The position numbers and the translations under genes are program-made. The notes under the pieces were generated by a model. The model was not told the origin of the DNA, did not search any database, and was given only the letters and a program-made list of their open reading frames with translations. Below are positions 19,117 through 29,048 of a stretch of DNA of 64,000 bases, piece after piece; position 1 is the stretch's first letter, and each line of letters opens with the position of its first letter. Source of the DNA: Mycobacterium sp. M26 (lineage in GTDB: Bacteria > Actinomycetota > Actinomycetes > Mycobacteriales > Mycobacteriaceae); contig NZ_LN929907.1 of NCBI RefSeq assembly GCF_001494595.1, positions 1,741,468-1,805,467 on the forward strand, read 5' to 3'.

Positions 19117-21324
19117 TCATCGCACCACAAGCCCGGACAGTGCTGTCGGCAGCGGCCGCTGATGCAGCACACCCAGCCGCTGGGTGGCGCGGGTGAGCGC
19201 GACGTAGAGTTCGGCAGCCCCGCGCGGTCCGTCGGCCAGGATGCGGTCCGGCTCCACCACCAGCACAGAGTCGAACTCCAGCCCCTTGGTCTCCGACGGC
19301 GCCACCGCCCCTGGCACATCCGGAGGCCCGATCACCACGGCGGTGCCCTCGCGGTCGGCTTCGGAGGCGACGAACTCGGCGATGGCGGAGGACATCTCCG
19401 CCTCGGTGACCTGGCGGGACCAGGGTGCGACGCCGCAGCTGCGCACCGACTCCGGCGGCTGGACATCGGGTGCGAAGTCGGCCAGCACGTCAGCGGCAAT
19501 CGCCATGATCTCGGCGGGGGTGCGGTAGTTCACCGACAGCGGCCGGTACACCCACCGGCCCGGGACGTAGGGCTCCAGCATGTGCTCCCATGAGGTGGCA
19601 CCGGCCATCGAACGACGTTGCGCGAGATCGCCGACCACTGTGAACGACCGGCTCGGGCAGCGGCGCATCAGCACTCGCCAGTCCATCTCGGAGAGTTCCT
19701 GGGCTTCGTCGACCACCACATGCCGGTAGGTCCAATCCCGGTCGGCGGCGGCGCGTTCGGCCAGATCGCGGTAGTCGCGCTCGGTGAAGCGTTCGGCGAG
19801 GCCCTCGGCGTCGATCAGATCCTGCGCCAGCAGGTGGTCTTCGTCGTCCATGAGATCCTCGTGGGCGACCATGTTCTCCAAAACGCCTCTGGCGTAATCG
19901 GTTTCCTCTTTGAGTGCCTGTGCGGCGGCATCGTCGGCCGCCTTGTCGCGGCCCAGCAGATCGACCAATTCGTCGAGCAGCGGCACATCCGAGGTTGTCC
20001 AGGCGTCGCCGGTTTCCCGCCACAGCGCCGGGTCGGCACCGGCGGCGCGGAGCCGCTCGGGCGAGGCATACAGCTCGGCCAGCAGCTCATGCGGCTCGAG
20101 GACCGGCCAGAGCTGGTCGAGGGCCGCGAGGAACCGCTCGTTGTCTTCGAGGTCGGCGAGCAGGTCCGCCCTGACCTTCTCCCAGGCGTCGCGGTTGTCA
20201 CGAGTCAGCCAGCCGCGGCCGATCCGGGCGATCCCGCGCTCGGTCAGGACGTAGGTGACGATGTCACGGAACACCGCACGAGCGGCGTTGTGCGGCAGCC
20301 CGCTGGCGCGGGCCTCGTCGATCGCCCACCCCGCGGTGTCAGCGGCGATCTGCATCGTCACATCACCCAGCGGGATCTCCAATGGTTGCTCGGGCACCCG
20401 TTGGCGGTCAGCGATCGCCGCCGCGAGAACGTCGAGCATCGCGCGAGAACCCTTGATGCGAGCGACATCCGGGGAGTCCTCGGCGGTGACGTGCAGACCG
20501 GGCAGGAGATCGCCGACCGTCATGAACACCACCTCTGATTCGCCCAGCGAAGGCAGCACCCGGCTGATGTGATTCATGAACGCCTGGTTGGGTCCGACGA
20601 CGAGCACTCCGTGCCGTTCGATGCGCTGTCGCTGCGTGTAGAGCAGATAGGCGACGCGATGTAGCGCGACCACCGTCTTGCCGGTGCCGGGTCCGCCCTC
20701 GATCACCAGCACGCCCGGGTGATCGAGCCGGATGATCTCGTCCTGTTCGGACTGGATGGTCGCCACGATGTCGCGCATGCCCTCGCCGCGGGGCGCGTTG
20801 ACGGCCGCGAGCAGTGCCGCATCACTGCTGAACGGGTTGTCGTCACCGGCGTCCGGGTCGGGGCGGCCGAAAACCTCGTCGGTGAAATCGACCAGCCGTC
20901 GGCCGAGGGAGTGGAACTGGCGCCGGCGTCGCATACCCTCGGGGCTGGCGGCGGTGGCGACGTAGAACGCCCGGGCCGCCGGTGCCCGCCAGTCGATCAG
21001 CAGCGGTTCGTGGTCGTTGTCCTCATCGAAGATCCCGATGCGCCCGACGTAGAGCCGCTCACCTGACAGGGCGTCCAGCCGTCCGAAGCACAGGCCGTGG
21101 TCAGCGACGTCCAACCGCGCCGCCGCCTGGGCCAGCGTGCGAACCTCCGCGTCGCGAGCCACCAGCGTCCCGCCGTCCTGAAGGTCGATCGGCCCACCCA
21201 GTGCGGCGCGGTACTGGGCCTTGACCCGCCTGCGCTTGGCGTCGAGCCGGTCATAGAGACCGGCGACGTAGGTCTGCTCGGACTCCAGTTCACGATCGTG
21301 CGCCTGCGACGTCATGCCCCTCAT
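19117..21324 (-). CDS. helR: HelR, RNA-polymerase-recycling UvrD-like ATPase
   Basis: HelD/HelR-type superfamily 1 ATPase that removes stalled RNA polymerase from DNA; in mycobacteria HelR displaces rifamycin-bound enzyme and gives intrinsic rifampicin tolerance (established knowledge). The 735-residue protein shows an N-terminal coiled-coil region (AHDRELESEQTYVAGLYDRL), the segment DWRAPAARAFYVAT, Walker A GGPGTGKTVVALHR at about 215, DEAQELSEMDW as motif II, and C-terminal YVALTRATQRLGVLH. ATG 21324 has GAAAG about 4 nt upstream; ATG 21315 is an alternative. A rifamycin-associated element lies 39 bp upstream, supporting both the identification and drug induction. Confidence 0.92.
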   Translation of the reverse strand: MRGMTSQAHDRELESEQTYVAGLYDRLDAKRRRVKAQYRAALGGPIDLQDGGTLVARDAEVRTLAQAAARLDVADHGLCFGRLDALSGERLYVGRIGIFDEDNDHEPLLIDWRAPAARAFYVATAASPEGMRRRRQFHSLGRRLVDFTDEVFGRPDPDAGDDNPFSSDAALLAAVNAPRGEGMRDIVATIQSEQDEIIRLDHPGVLVIEGGPGTGKTVVALHRVAYLLYTQRQRIERHGVLVVGPNQAFMNHISRVLPSLGESEVVFMTVGDLLPGLHVTAEDSPDVARIKGSRAMLDVLAAAIADRQRVPEQPLEIPLGDVTMQIAADTAGWAIDEARASGLPHNAARAVFRDIVTYVLTERGIARIGRGWLTRDNRDAWEKVRADLLADLEDNERFLAALDQLWPVLEPHELLAELYASPERLRAAGADPALWRETGDAWTTSDVPLLDELVDLLGRDKAADDAAAQALKEETDYARGVLENMVAHEDLMDDEDHLLAQDLIDAEGLAERFTERDYRDLAERAAADRDWTYRHVVVDEAQELSEMDWRVLMRRCPSRSFTVVGDLAQRRSMAGATSWEHMLEPYVPGRWVYRPLSVNYRTPAEIMAIAADVLADFAPDVQPPESVRSCGVAPWSRQVTEAEMSSAIAEFVASEADREGTAVVIGPPDVPGAVAPSETKGLEFDSVLVVEPDRILADGPRGAAELYVALTRATQRLGVLHQRPLPTALSGLVVR

Positions 21325-21362
21325 TTTCTTTCGTGTGATCAGCGAGTGTGCGGTACGACCCC

Positions 21363-21381
21363 GGCCTTGCCGCAAGCCCCC
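21363..21381 (-). promoter_or_regulatory. Rifamycin-associated element (RAE) upstream of helR
   Basis: On the minus strand the sequence reads GGGGGCTTGCGGCAAGGCC, matching the core of the palindromic RAE consensus that I recall (GGGGCTTGCGGCAAGCCCC) upstream of rifamycin-inducible genes in actinomycetes. It sits between helR and dnaE2, 39 bp before the helR ATG. Confidence 0.85.
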
Positions 21382-21439
21382 CTGGTCGCTATAGGTTGAA
21401 GTGGGAGATTCGCGCAGAGATTCCCCGCACCCCTGTCGT

Positions 21440-21455
21440 TAGAACATATGTTCGA
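21440..21455. promoter_or_regulatory. LexA (SOS) box of dnaE2
   Basis: TAGAACATATGTTCGA contains the perfect palindrome GAACATATGTTC of the mycobacterial SOS box. It is directly upstream of the dnaE2 -10 element, so bound LexA would occlude the promoter. Confidence 0.9.
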
Positions 21456-21456
21456 T

Positions 21457-21462
21457 TAGGCT
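21457..21462 (+). promoter_or_regulatory. Leaderless -10 element of dnaE2
   Basis: TAGGCT, then 6 nt, then the GTG at 21469. The LexA box overlaps the -35 region. Confidence 0.6.
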
Positions 21463-21468
21463 GGCGGG

Positions 21469-24400
21469 GTGGGATGGCATAACGGCCCGCCCAGCTGGGG
21501 CGAGATGGAGCGGGTGCTCAACAGCAAGCCGCGCCGCTCAGGGATGTCGCTGGGGGAGCCGCACGCCGACGGCGGCGACAGCCCGGCCTGGTCCCGAAAA
21601 CGGCAGCCCTTCGAACCGGCCGTCGAATCCTCGCTGCGGTCGCGGGTTCCCTACGCCGAGTTGCATGCGCATTCGGCCTACAGCTTCCTTGACGGGGCCA
21701 GCACCCCGGAGGAACTCGTCGAAGAGGCGGTGCGGCTCGACCTGCGGGCCGTCGCACTCACCGACCATGACGGTCTCTACGGTGTGGTGCGCTTCGCCGA
21801 AGCCGCCAAGGAACTCGACATGCGCACCGTGTTCGGTGCCGAGCTGTCATTGAGCAACACCCCCCGCACCGAGGATCCCGATCCGCCCGGCCCGCATCTG
21901 CTGGTCCTGGCCCGCGGACCCGAAGGGTACCGCCGGCTGTCGCGGGAGATCGCCCGCGCGCATCTGGCCGGCGGGGAGAAGGGCAGACCGCGCTACGACT
22001 ATGACGCGCTGGCCGAGGCCGCTGGCGGGCACTGGCACATTCTGACCGGATGTCGCAAAGGCCATGTCCGCCAGGCACTCTCGACGGGCGGTCCGGAAGC
22101 CGCCGAGCGGGCCCTTGCTGATCTGGTCGACCGGTTCGGAGCGCAGCGGATCAGTATCGAACTCACCCATCACGGTGACCCGCTCGACGACGAACGCAAC
22201 GCCGCGCTGGCGGCGCTGGCGCCGCGGTTCGGTCTGACGGTGGTCGCCACCACCGCTGCGCACGTCGCCGAACCCGGGCGTAGCAGGCTGGCCATGGCAA
22301 TGGGGGCGATCCGGGCCCGTCAGTCGCTGGACGAGGCGGCCGGCTGGCTGGCCCCGCTGGGCGGGGCGCACCTGCGTTCCGGTGACGAGATGTCCCGGCT
22401 GTTTTTCGAGTACCCCGAAGTGGTCACCGCCGCAGCCGATCTCGGCGAGCAGTGCTCGTTCGAGCTGGCTCTGATCGCCCCGCGGCTTCCGCCGTTCGAC
22501 GTGCCGGACGGCCACACCGAGGACAGCTGGCTGCGGGAGCTGACCATGCTCGGTGCCGCCCAGCGCTACGGGCCGCGATCGGCCGCGCCGGAGGCCTACG
22601 CCCAGATCGAGCGGGAACTCGCCGTCATCGCCCAACTGACGTTCCCGGGCTATTTCCTTGTGGTGCATGACATCACCCAGTTCTGCCGGCGCAACAACAT
22701 CCTGTGCCAGGGCCGCGGATCGGCGGCCAACTCCGCAGTCTGCTATGCCCTGGGGGTCACCGCCGTCGACCCGGTGGCCAACGGTCTGCTGTTCGAGCGG
22801 TTCCTGTCCCCGGCCCGCGACGGGCCACCGGACATCGACATCGACATCGAATCCGACCTGCGCGAGAAAGCCATCCAGTACGTCTACGAACGCTACGGGC
22901 GGGACTACGCCGCCCAGGTCGCCAACGTCATCACCTACCGGGGACGCAGCGCGGTGCGGGACATGGCCCGTGCGCTCGGTTTCTCTCAGGGTCAGCAGGA
23001 CGCCTGGAGTAAACAGATCAGTCGGTGGAACGGGTTGGCCGATTCACCCGATGTCGAGGACATTCCCGAATCGGTGATCGACCTGGCGTTGCAGGTCAAG
23101 AACCTGCCCCGGCACATGGGCATCCACTCCGGGGGCATGGTGATCTGTGACCGGCCGATCGCCGACGTGTGCCCGGTGGAGTGGGCCCGGATGGAGAACC
23201 GCAGCGTGCTCCAGTGGGATAAAGATGACTGTGCGGCAATCGGTTTGGTGAAGTTCGACCTGCTCGGCCTGGGCATGCTCTCGGCGCTGCACTACTGCAT
23301 CGACCTGGTCGCCGAACACAAGGGTCTCGAGGTCGATCTGGCCCGGCTGGACCTGTCGGATCCCGCGGTCTACCAGATGCTGCAGAAGGCCGACTCGGTC
23401 GGTGTTTTCCAGGTGGAGTCCCGCGCGCAGATGGCCACCCTGCCACGGCTGAAGCCCCGGGTGTTCTACGACCTGGTGGTGGAGGTCGCGCTGATCCGGC
23501 CCGGGCCCATCCAGGGCGGCTCGGTGCACCCCTACATCAAACGGCGCAACGGGCTGGAGAAGGTGGTCTATGACCATCCGTCGATGGAACCGGCACTGCG
23601 AAAGACGTTGGGGGTGCCGCTGTTCCAGGAGCAGCTCATGCAATTGGCGGTGGACTGTGCGGGGTTCTCGGCCGCCGAAGCCGATCAGTTGCGCAGGGCG
23701 ATGGGCTCCAAGCGGTCCACCGAGAAGATGCGCCGGCTACGGGACCGGTTCTACGCCGGGATGGCGCAGCGACACGGTATCACCGGCGAGGTGGCCGACC
23801 GGATCTACGAGAAGCTGGAGGCGTTCGCCAATTTCGGCTTCCCCGAGAGTCATTCGCTGAGCTTCGCCTCACTGGTGTACTACTCCTCGTGGTTCAAGCT
23901 CTACCACCCGGCGGCGTTCTGCGCTGCCCTGCTGCGCGCCCAGCCGATGGGCTTCTACTCCCCGCAGTCGCTGGTCGCCGACGCCCGCCGCCACGGTGTC
24001 ACCGTGCATGGCCCGTGCGTCAACGCCAGCCTGGCGCACGCCACGCTGGAGAACCAGGGGTTGGAGGTGCGGTTGGGCCTGGGCGCGGTGCGCCATATCG
24101 GGGATGACCTGGCCCAGCGCATCGTCGACGAACGCGAGGTCAACGGTCCGTACGCGTCACTGCTGGATATGACGGGGCGCGTTCAGCTTTCGGTGCCGCA
24201 GACCGAGGCGCTGGCCACCGCGGGCGCGCTGGGCTGCTTTGCGATCACCCGGCGTGAGGCGCTGTGGGCGGCCGGTGCGGCGGCCACCCAGCGGCCCGAT
24301 CGGCTGCCCGGGGTGGGGTCGTCGTCGCATGTTCCGGCGCTGCCCGGGATGACGGAGGTGGAGCTGGCCGCCGCCGACGTGTGGGCCACCGGGGTGTCCC

Positions 24401-24762
24401 CGGACAGCTATCCCACCCAGTTCCTGCGTGAGGACCTCGACGCGATGGGCGTCATTCCCGCCGACCGGCTCCTCGACATTCCCGACGGCAGCCGGGTGCT
24501 GATCGCCGGGGCGGTGACCCATCGTCAGCGCCCGGCCACCGCCCAGGGGGTGACGTTCATGAACCTCGAGGACGAGACCGGCATGGTCAACGTGCTGTGC
24601 ACCCCGGGAGTGTGGAACCGGCACCGCAAGCTCGCGCAGACGGCATCAGCCCTGGTGATTCGCGGTCAGGTGCAGAACGCCACCGGGGCGGTAACCGTGA
24701 TCGCCGAGCGGATGGGCCGCATCACCATGGCGGTGAGTTCACGCTCTAGGGACTTCCGCTAA
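21469..24762 (+). CDS. dnaE2: DnaE2, error-prone DNA polymerase III alpha subunit
   Basis: SOS-induced C-family polymerase of the mutasome, responsible for damage-induced mutagenesis in mycobacteria. It has 1097 residues. The PHP domain begins YAELHAHSAYSFLDGASTPEEL at about 62. The polymerase palm carries the catalytic aspartates in GPPDIDIDIESDLREKAIQYV, followed by NVITYRGRSAVRDMAR, FAMGSKRSTEKMRR-type motifs and GFPESHSLSFASLVYYSSW. A C-terminal OB domain (DGSRVLIAGAVTHRQRPATA) is present. Translation starts at a GTG downstream of a LexA box and a leaderless -10. It is divergent from helR. Confidence 0.96.
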   Translation: MGWHNGPPSWGEMERVLNSKPRRSGMSLGEPHADGGDSPAWSRKRQPFEPAVESSLRSRVPYAELHAHSAYSFLDGASTPEELVEEAVRLDLRAVALTDHDGLYGVVRFAEAAKELDMRTVFGAELSLSNTPRTEDPDPPGPHLLVLARGPEGYRRLSREIARAHLAGGEKGRPRYDYDALAEAAGGHWHILTGCRKGHVRQALSTGGPEAAERALADLVDRFGAQRISIELTHHGDPLDDERNAALAALAPRFGLTVVATTAAHVAEPGRSRLAMAMGAIRARQSLDEAAGWLAPLGGAHLRSGDEMSRLFFEYPEVVTAAADLGEQCSFELALIAPRLPPFDVPDGHTEDSWLRELTMLGAAQRYGPRSAAPEAYAQIERELAVIAQLTFPGYFLVVHDITQFCRRNNILCQGRGSAANSAVCYALGVTAVDPVANGLLFERFLSPARDGPPDIDIDIESDLREKAIQYVYERYGRDYAAQVANVITYRGRSAVRDMARALGFSQGQQDAWSKQISRWNGLADSPDVEDIPESVIDLALQVKNLPRHMGIHSGGMVICDRPIADVCPVEWARMENRSVLQWDKDDCAAIGLVKFDLLGLGMLSALHYCIDLVAEHKGLEVDLARLDLSDPAVYQMLQKADSVGVFQVESRAQMATLPRLKPRVFYDLVVEVALIRPGPIQGGSVHPYIKRRNGLEKVVYDHPSMEPALRKTLGVPLFQEQLMQLAVDCAGFSAAEADQLRRAMGSKRSTEKMRRLRDRFYAGMAQRHGITGEVADRIYEKLEAFANFGFPESHSLSFASLVYYSSWFKLYHPAAFCAALLRAQPMGFYSPQSLVADARRHGVTVHGPCVNASLAHATLENQGLEVRLGLGAVRHIGDDLAQRIVDEREVNGPYASLLDMTGRVQLSVPQTEALATAGALGCFAITRREALWAAGAAATQRPDRLPGVGSSSHVPALPGMTEVELAAADVWATGVSPDSYPTQFLREDLDAMGVIPADRLLDIPDGSRVLIAGAVTHRQRPATAQGVTFMNLEDETGMVNVLCTPGVWNRHRKLAQTASALVIRGQVQNATGAVTVIAERMGRITMAVSSRSRDFR

Positions 24763-24768
24763 CCACGG

Positions 24769-24832
24769 CCGCGAGCGTGCGTGTCGGCACCGTGACACGC
24801 CGATCCGCCGGGCAGTTCACGCACGCTCGCGG
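24769..24832. terminator. Hairpin after dnaE2
   Basis: CCGCGAGCGTGCGTG (24769-24783) and CACGCACGCTCGCGG (24818-24832) are exact complements around a 34-base loop. It starts 7 bp after the dnaE2 stop. Probable terminator, or a member of a dispersed intergenic repeat family. Confidence 0.6.
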
Positions 24833-24871
24833 AGGCCGCGAACTAGGCGGTGGGGGCCATGAACCCGAATG

Positions 24872-24877
24872 TAGTCT
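24872..24877 (+). promoter_or_regulatory. Leaderless -10 element of the nitroreductase gene
   Basis: TAGTCT, 6 nt, then ATG 24884; no Shine-Dalgarno sequence. Confidence 0.55.
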
Positions 24878-24883
24878 CCAGAC

Positions 24884-25525
24884 ATGACACTCGATCTGAC
24901 CGCTGATGAACTCCTCACCTCCACCCGATCGGTGCGCAAGCGGCTCGACTTCGACAAGCCGGTGCCGCGCGAGGTTCTCATCGAATGTCTGGACCTGGCG
25001 CTGCAGGCACCCACCGGATCCAACGCGCAGGGCTGGCAGTGGGTCTTCGTCGAGGATCCCGCGAAGAAGAAGGCCATCGCCGACATTTACCGCGCCACCG
25101 CCACGCCGTATCTCGACTTGCCCAAGCCGGTCCGCGGGGACATCCGCGACCAGCAGATGGACGCGGTGCTCTCCTCGGCGGTCTACCTCAACGAGAACCT
25201 CGAGAAGGCCCCAGTCTTCCTGATCCCGTGCCTGGAGGGTCGCACCGAGGGTGCCGACGCCGGGATGCAGGCTTCGTTCTGGGGTTCGCTGCTGCCGGCC
25301 GTGTGGAGCTTCATGCTGGCGCTGCGCTCCCGTGGTCTGGGCACCGCGTGGACCACGCTGCACCTGATCGGCGAGGGCGAGAAGAAGACCGCCGACCTGC
25401 TCGGGATTCCCTATGAGCAGTACACCCAGGGCGGACTGTTCCCGATCGCCTACACCAAGGGCACCAGCTTCAAGCCGGCCAAGCGACTGCCCGCCGAGCA
25501 GCTGACCCACTGGGATACCTGGTAG
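24884..25525 (+). CDS. Nitroreductase-family flavoprotein (Rv3368c-like)
   Basis: FMN-dependent NAD(P)H oxidoreductase of the nitroreductase superfamily, 213 residues. The FMN-phosphate-binding motif is SVRKRLDFDKPVP near the N terminus, with ALQAPTGSNAQGWQW following and SLLPAVWSFMLALRSRGLGTAWTT in the middle. The physiological substrate is not known; relatives reduce nitro-aromatics and quinones. The start is supported by a -10 six bases upstream. A hairpin separates it from the convergent trmL. Confidence 0.88.
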   Translation: MTLDLTADELLTSTRSVRKRLDFDKPVPREVLIECLDLALQAPTGSNAQGWQWVFVEDPAKKKAIADIYRATATPYLDLPKPVRGDIRDQQMDAVLSSAVYLNENLEKAPVFLIPCLEGRTEGADAGMQASFWGSLLPAVWSFMLALRSRGLGTAWTTLHLIGEGEKKTADLLGIPYEQYTQGGLFPIAYTKGTSFKPAKRLPAEQLTHWDTW

Positions 25526-25543
25526 CGCTATCCCTCGTTACTG

Positions 25544-25600
25544 CGAGGCTGTAGTTATCGTGCTGTTCACTCGCACTTTGGCGCGATAACTTCAGCCTCG
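25544..25600. terminator. Bidirectional hairpin between the nitroreductase gene and trmL
   Basis: CGAGGCTGTAGTTATCG (25544-25560) pairs with CGATAACTTCAGCCTCG (25584-25600) with one mismatch. It lies between convergent genes. Confidence 0.65.
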
Positions 25601-25649
25601 GCGTAGCCGTGAAAGCGGGAGTGAATTTCTGACCCTGCCCTCCGGCGGC

Positions 25650-26114
25650 TCAGACACCACCTGCGAAGCCGTGCTGCCGCCACGCCTCATAGGCGGCCAC
25701 GGCGGCGGCGTTCGACAGATTCAATGACCGCCGCCCGGCCAGCATCGGGATCCGCACCCGGTCGGTGATGTGCGGGTCGGCCAGCGTCGCCTCGTCCAGC
25801 CCGGTCGGCTCCGGCCCGAACAGCAAGACGTCGCCCGGCTGGTAGTCGACGTCGGCAAACGACCGTGTGGCATGGGCGGTGAACGCGAACACCCGGGCTC
25901 CGTCGACCGCGGCCCAGGCCGCGTCGAGTCCGGGGTGCACGGTCACCGACGCCAGGTCGTGGTAGTCCAGACCGGCCCGGCGCAGCTTCGGCTCAGAGAG
26001 GTCGAAACCCAGCGGTTCCACCAGATGCAGTTCGCATCCGGTGGCCGCCACCATCCGGATCGCATTGCCGGTATTCGGTGCGATACGCGGCTGGTAAAAC
26101 ATCACCAGGAACAT
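25650..26114 (-). CDS. trmL: tRNA (cytidine/uridine-34-2'-O)-methyltransferase TrmL (SpoU family)
   Basis: SAM-dependent SPOUT methyltransferase that 2'-O-methylates the wobble base of tRNA-Leu isoacceptors. The 154-residue protein shows FLVMFYQPRIAPNTGNAIRM at the N terminus, LLFGPEPTGLDE in the middle and IPMLAGRRSLNLSNAAAVAAYEAWRQ at the C terminus, the SPOUT trefoil-knot motifs of TrmL. The position matches Rv3366 (annotated spoU). Confidence 0.92.
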   Translation of the reverse strand: MFLVMFYQPRIAPNTGNAIRMVAATGCELHLVEPLGFDLSEPKLRRAGLDYHDLASVTVHPGLDAAWAAVDGARVFAFTAHATRSFADVDYQPGDVLLFGPEPTGLDEATLADPHITDRVRIPMLAGRRSLNLSNAAAVAAYEAWRQHGFAGGV

Positions 26115-26369
26115 CGGATGATGATCTCAGTTGTGCCGCAGCGCAATTTGCTCACCACCCCGATAAGCGTCATGTGCGCTTCGGGGCAACCTCTCTGTTC
26201 AGTAACGACTATGGAGAAGCTGGACCAACGCTGTCATACTCGACGAATTGCCAGGCGTAATTCGCTGTCTCGTCGGCATGCCACGGGTAAGCGATGACCA
26301 GGAAGTCCGAATGAAGCAGGCGAGAACACTGAATAGTTGTGCAGCGGTCGTTAGCCCGGCCGTCGTGCG

Positions 26370-29048
26370 ATGACCATGTTCGCCACCCCGGACGGGGTGG
26401 GGCAGGAGCCGCCGGGTCCTGATCAGCCGCCGGTTGCGCCGATCAAGCGGCCGTCGCGATGGTCCCTGCGTAACTGGCCGGTGCGCGCAAAGGTGTTTGC
26501 GATCGTCGCCGTGCCGCTGGCCTTGGCCCTGGCCTTCGGCGGGGCGCGGGTCTACGCCGGGCTGAACTCGGCGCGTGACCTGCAACTGGCCGCCGACCGC
26601 GTGCAGATGATCCCGTCGATCGAGAACTACCTGGCCGCCCTGGAAGGGGCGCTGGTGGCGTACTCCTCCAACGGCGACACCGCGACGGCCACCAACTCCT
26701 TCGGAAACGCCAAGGCCTCGCTCCAGAAGAAACTCAACGACACCGATGTGGCCCCCGACGTCCGAACCGGCGTCACCAACATCCTTGCCGGTGGCCAGAA
26801 GCTGCTCGGCGCGGTTTCGTCGAACGAGATCGGGCTGCGGGAGCGCATCACCACCTATGCGCCGATCCTGCTGACCGCCGAGGATGCGATCAACGGGTCG
26901 GTCCGGCTGGACGACGAGAAGCTGCGCGCCGAAACCCAGGGTCTGAGCCGTGCGGTCGGCGCCCGCGGCCAGATGTTCATGCAGGAACTTCTCGTCGAGC
27001 AGGGCGGTGATCTGGCTGAGCCGGAACTGCGTACCTCGATGATCACGCTGGCCGGTACCGAACCGTCGACGCTGTTCGGCATGAGCGAGGTGCTCGGAGT
27101 CGGATCGCCCGATGCCAAGGTGCTGCAGGGCGAGATGGTGCGCCGGATGAGCATCATGTCCAACCCCGAGGCCGTCCTGGTCGGCAACCTCGATCTGCGC
27201 CAGTCCTTGCAGGCCACCGACAAGATCGCCGGTGAGGTGATCACCGGCACCACCGGGCAGATCACCAAGTCCGTTCAGGCGCTCGCCGATGACCGCCGCA
27301 CCGCCGCGATCCGCGACGCCCTGCTGATCCTGGCCGTGTTCGTGATCGCGCTGATCGTCGTGTTCCTGGTGGCCCGCTCGCTGATCCGGCCGCTGCGCAC
27401 GCTGCGCGACAGCGCGCTGAAGGTGGCCCATACCGACCTCGAGCAGGAGATCGCCCGGGTGCGTGCCGGCGACGAACGCGAGCCCGAGCCGCTGCCGGTC
27501 TACACCTCCGAGGAAGTCGGCCAGGTGGCGCACGCCGTTGACGAACTGCACACTCAGGCGCTGCTGCTGGCCGGTGACGAGGCCCGGCTGCGGATCCTGG
27601 TCAACGACATGTTCGAGACGATGTCGCGGCGCAACCGCTCCCTGGTGGACCAGCAGCTGGCGCTCATCGACCGGCTCGAACGCAACGAGAAGGACCCGGA
27701 GCGGCTGGAGAGCCTGTTCCGGCTCGACCATCTGGCCACCCGGATGCGGCGCATCGGTGCCAACCTGCTGGTGCTCGCCGGCGCGCAGGTCTCCCGCGAC
27801 CAGCGCGACTCGCTGCCCCTGGCCAGCGCCATCACCGGTGCGGTCTCCGAGGTCGAGGACTACAAGCGCGTCGAGATCGGCACCGTGCCGGACTCCGCGC
27901 TGGTGGGCCGGGTCTCCGGTGACGCGGTGCACATGCTCGCCGAGCTGATCGACAACGCGCTGCGCTACTCGCCGCCGATCTCACCGGTACGGGTCACCGC
28001 GGTGCACACCAGCAACGCCGGCGTCCTGATCGAGGTGCACGACGACGGCATCGGCATGACCGACGCCGACTTGCGGATCGCCAACATGCGGTTGCACGCC
28101 GGCGGCGAGGTGAGCCCCGACAACACCCGCCACATGGGGCTTTTCGTCGTCGGCCGGCTCGCCCACATGCACGGCATGGTGGTGCGGTTGCGCAACACCA
28201 TCGCCGGCCAGCCATCCTCGGGGACCACCGCCGAGCTCTATCTGCCCCCGGAGTTGCTCGAGCACGCATCGCCGATCGGTCCCGATGCCCGCCCGTTCGG
28301 GCCTGGCGTCGAGCCCCCGACCCACGACGAGGACGCTCAGGCCGCACGTTTCGCCGCCCCGGTGATCGGCGATCAACCCGCCGTCGGCCCGTCCGGTCTG
28401 CCGCAGCGCTCGCCGGGATCCAGCGGCATCACCGGCGCACCAGCACCCGAGCCTGAGCCGGAGCCGGAACCTGAACCCGAACCCTCGCGGTGGTTCACCG
28501 ACGCCGAGGGCACCGACGAGACGCCGGCGGCCGACCACGACCATCCGACCAACACCTCGTCGTTCTTCACCTCGCGGGAGCGTGCGGAGAAGGACCTCGA
28601 AGAGACGCCGATCGACATCGGTGGCCTCGACGTGCTCGCTGCCGACCTGGCCGCCCCGGAGGCCGAGGACACCGACACCGACTTCATCTACCAGAAGATG
28701 CTCTCGGAGTTCTTGGTCGACCCGAAGACCGTGGCGGTGCCGCAGGACTGGAAGTCGGTGTGGGACAACGGCTGGGCAACTGCAGGCGAGGTGGACAACG
28801 TGCCGGTGGCGACGCATACCGAGCACGGTCTGCCGGTGCGCGAGCCCGGTGCGCGGCTGGTTCCCGGGGCGGCCGAGCCGGTGCCGGTGGCGGCCAACGG
28901 GGTACCTCCCGCGCCGGCGGCGCCTGAGCTTCCCCGCCGCGACCCCGACGCCGTCCGCGCTTCGTTCAGCAGTCACTTCGGCGGTGTCCGAGCCGCCCGT
29001 GCCAACACCCAATCCGGTGCCACCGAGAACGGACGAGACCAGGAATGA
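26370..29048 (+). CDS. mfpE: MfpE, membrane sensor histidine-kinase-like protein of the mfp conservon
   Basis: First gene of the five-gene conservon (Rv3365c-Rv3361c type). Of its 892 residues, a first membrane segment is at about 45-62 ([18 protein letters not shown]). An extracytoplasmic nitrate-sensor-like helical domain runs to about 310, a second membrane segment lies at about 312-335 and a HAMP linker follows ([17 protein letters not shown]). A GHKL ATPase has its N box in [11 protein letters not shown] and G box in [11 protein letters not shown]. No phospho-acceptor His region is obvious, as in other conservon kinases. The last 270 residues are a low-complexity Pro/Glu/Ala tail with [11 protein letters not shown]. 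The next gene overlaps by 4 bp. Confidence 0.88.
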   Translation: MTMFATPDGVGQEPPGPDQPPVAPIKRPSRWSLRNWPVRAKVFAIVAVPLALALAFGGARVYAGLNSARDLQLAADRVQMIPSIENYLAALEGALVAYSSNGDTATATNSFGNAKASLQKKLNDTDVAPDVRTGVTNILAGGQKLLGAVSSNEIGLRERITTYAPILLTAEDAINGSVRLDDEKLRAETQGLSRAVGARGQMFMQELLVEQGGDLAEPELRTSMITLAGTEPSTLFGMSEVLGVGSPDAKVLQGEMVRRMSIMSNPEAVLVGNLDLRQSLQATDKIAGEVITGTTGQITKSVQALADDRRTAAIRDALLILAVFVIALIVVFLVARSLIRPLRTLRDSALKVAHTDLEQEIARVRAGDEREPEPLPVYTSEEVGQVAHAVDELHTQALLLAGDEARLRILVNDMFETMSRRNRSLVDQQLALIDRLERNEKDPERLESLFRLDHLATRMRRIGANLLVLAGAQVSRDQRDSLPLASAITGAVSEVEDYKRVEIGTVPDSALVGRVSGDAVHMLAELIDNALRYSPPISPVRVTAVHTSNAGVLIEVHDDGIGMTDADLRIANMRLHAGGEVSPDNTRHMGLFVVGRLAHMHGMVVRLRNTIAGQPSSGTTAELYLPPELLEHASPIGPDARPFGPGVEPPTHDEDAQAARFAAPVIGDQPAVGPSGLPQRSPGSSGITGAPAPEPEPEPEPEPEPSRWFTDAEGTDETPAADHDHPTNTSSFFTSRERAEKDLEETPIDIGGLDVLAADLAAPEAEDTDTDFIYQKMLSEFLVDPKTVAVPQDWKSVWDNGWATAGEVDNVPVATHTEHGLPVREPGARLVPGAAEPVPVAANGVPPAPAAPELPRRDPDAVRASFSSHFGGVRAARANTQSGATENGRDQE

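Noticed and set aside
26199..27932. Open frame of 577 codons on the minus strand
   Set aside because: Antisense to mfpE, which has clear sensor-kinase motifs and is tightly coupled to the rest of the conservon.
28450..28490. Short repeat encoding alternating Pro-Glu in mfpE
   Set aside because: A simple low-complexity codon repeat in a disordered tail, usual in this protein family; not a CRISPR or structured repeat.
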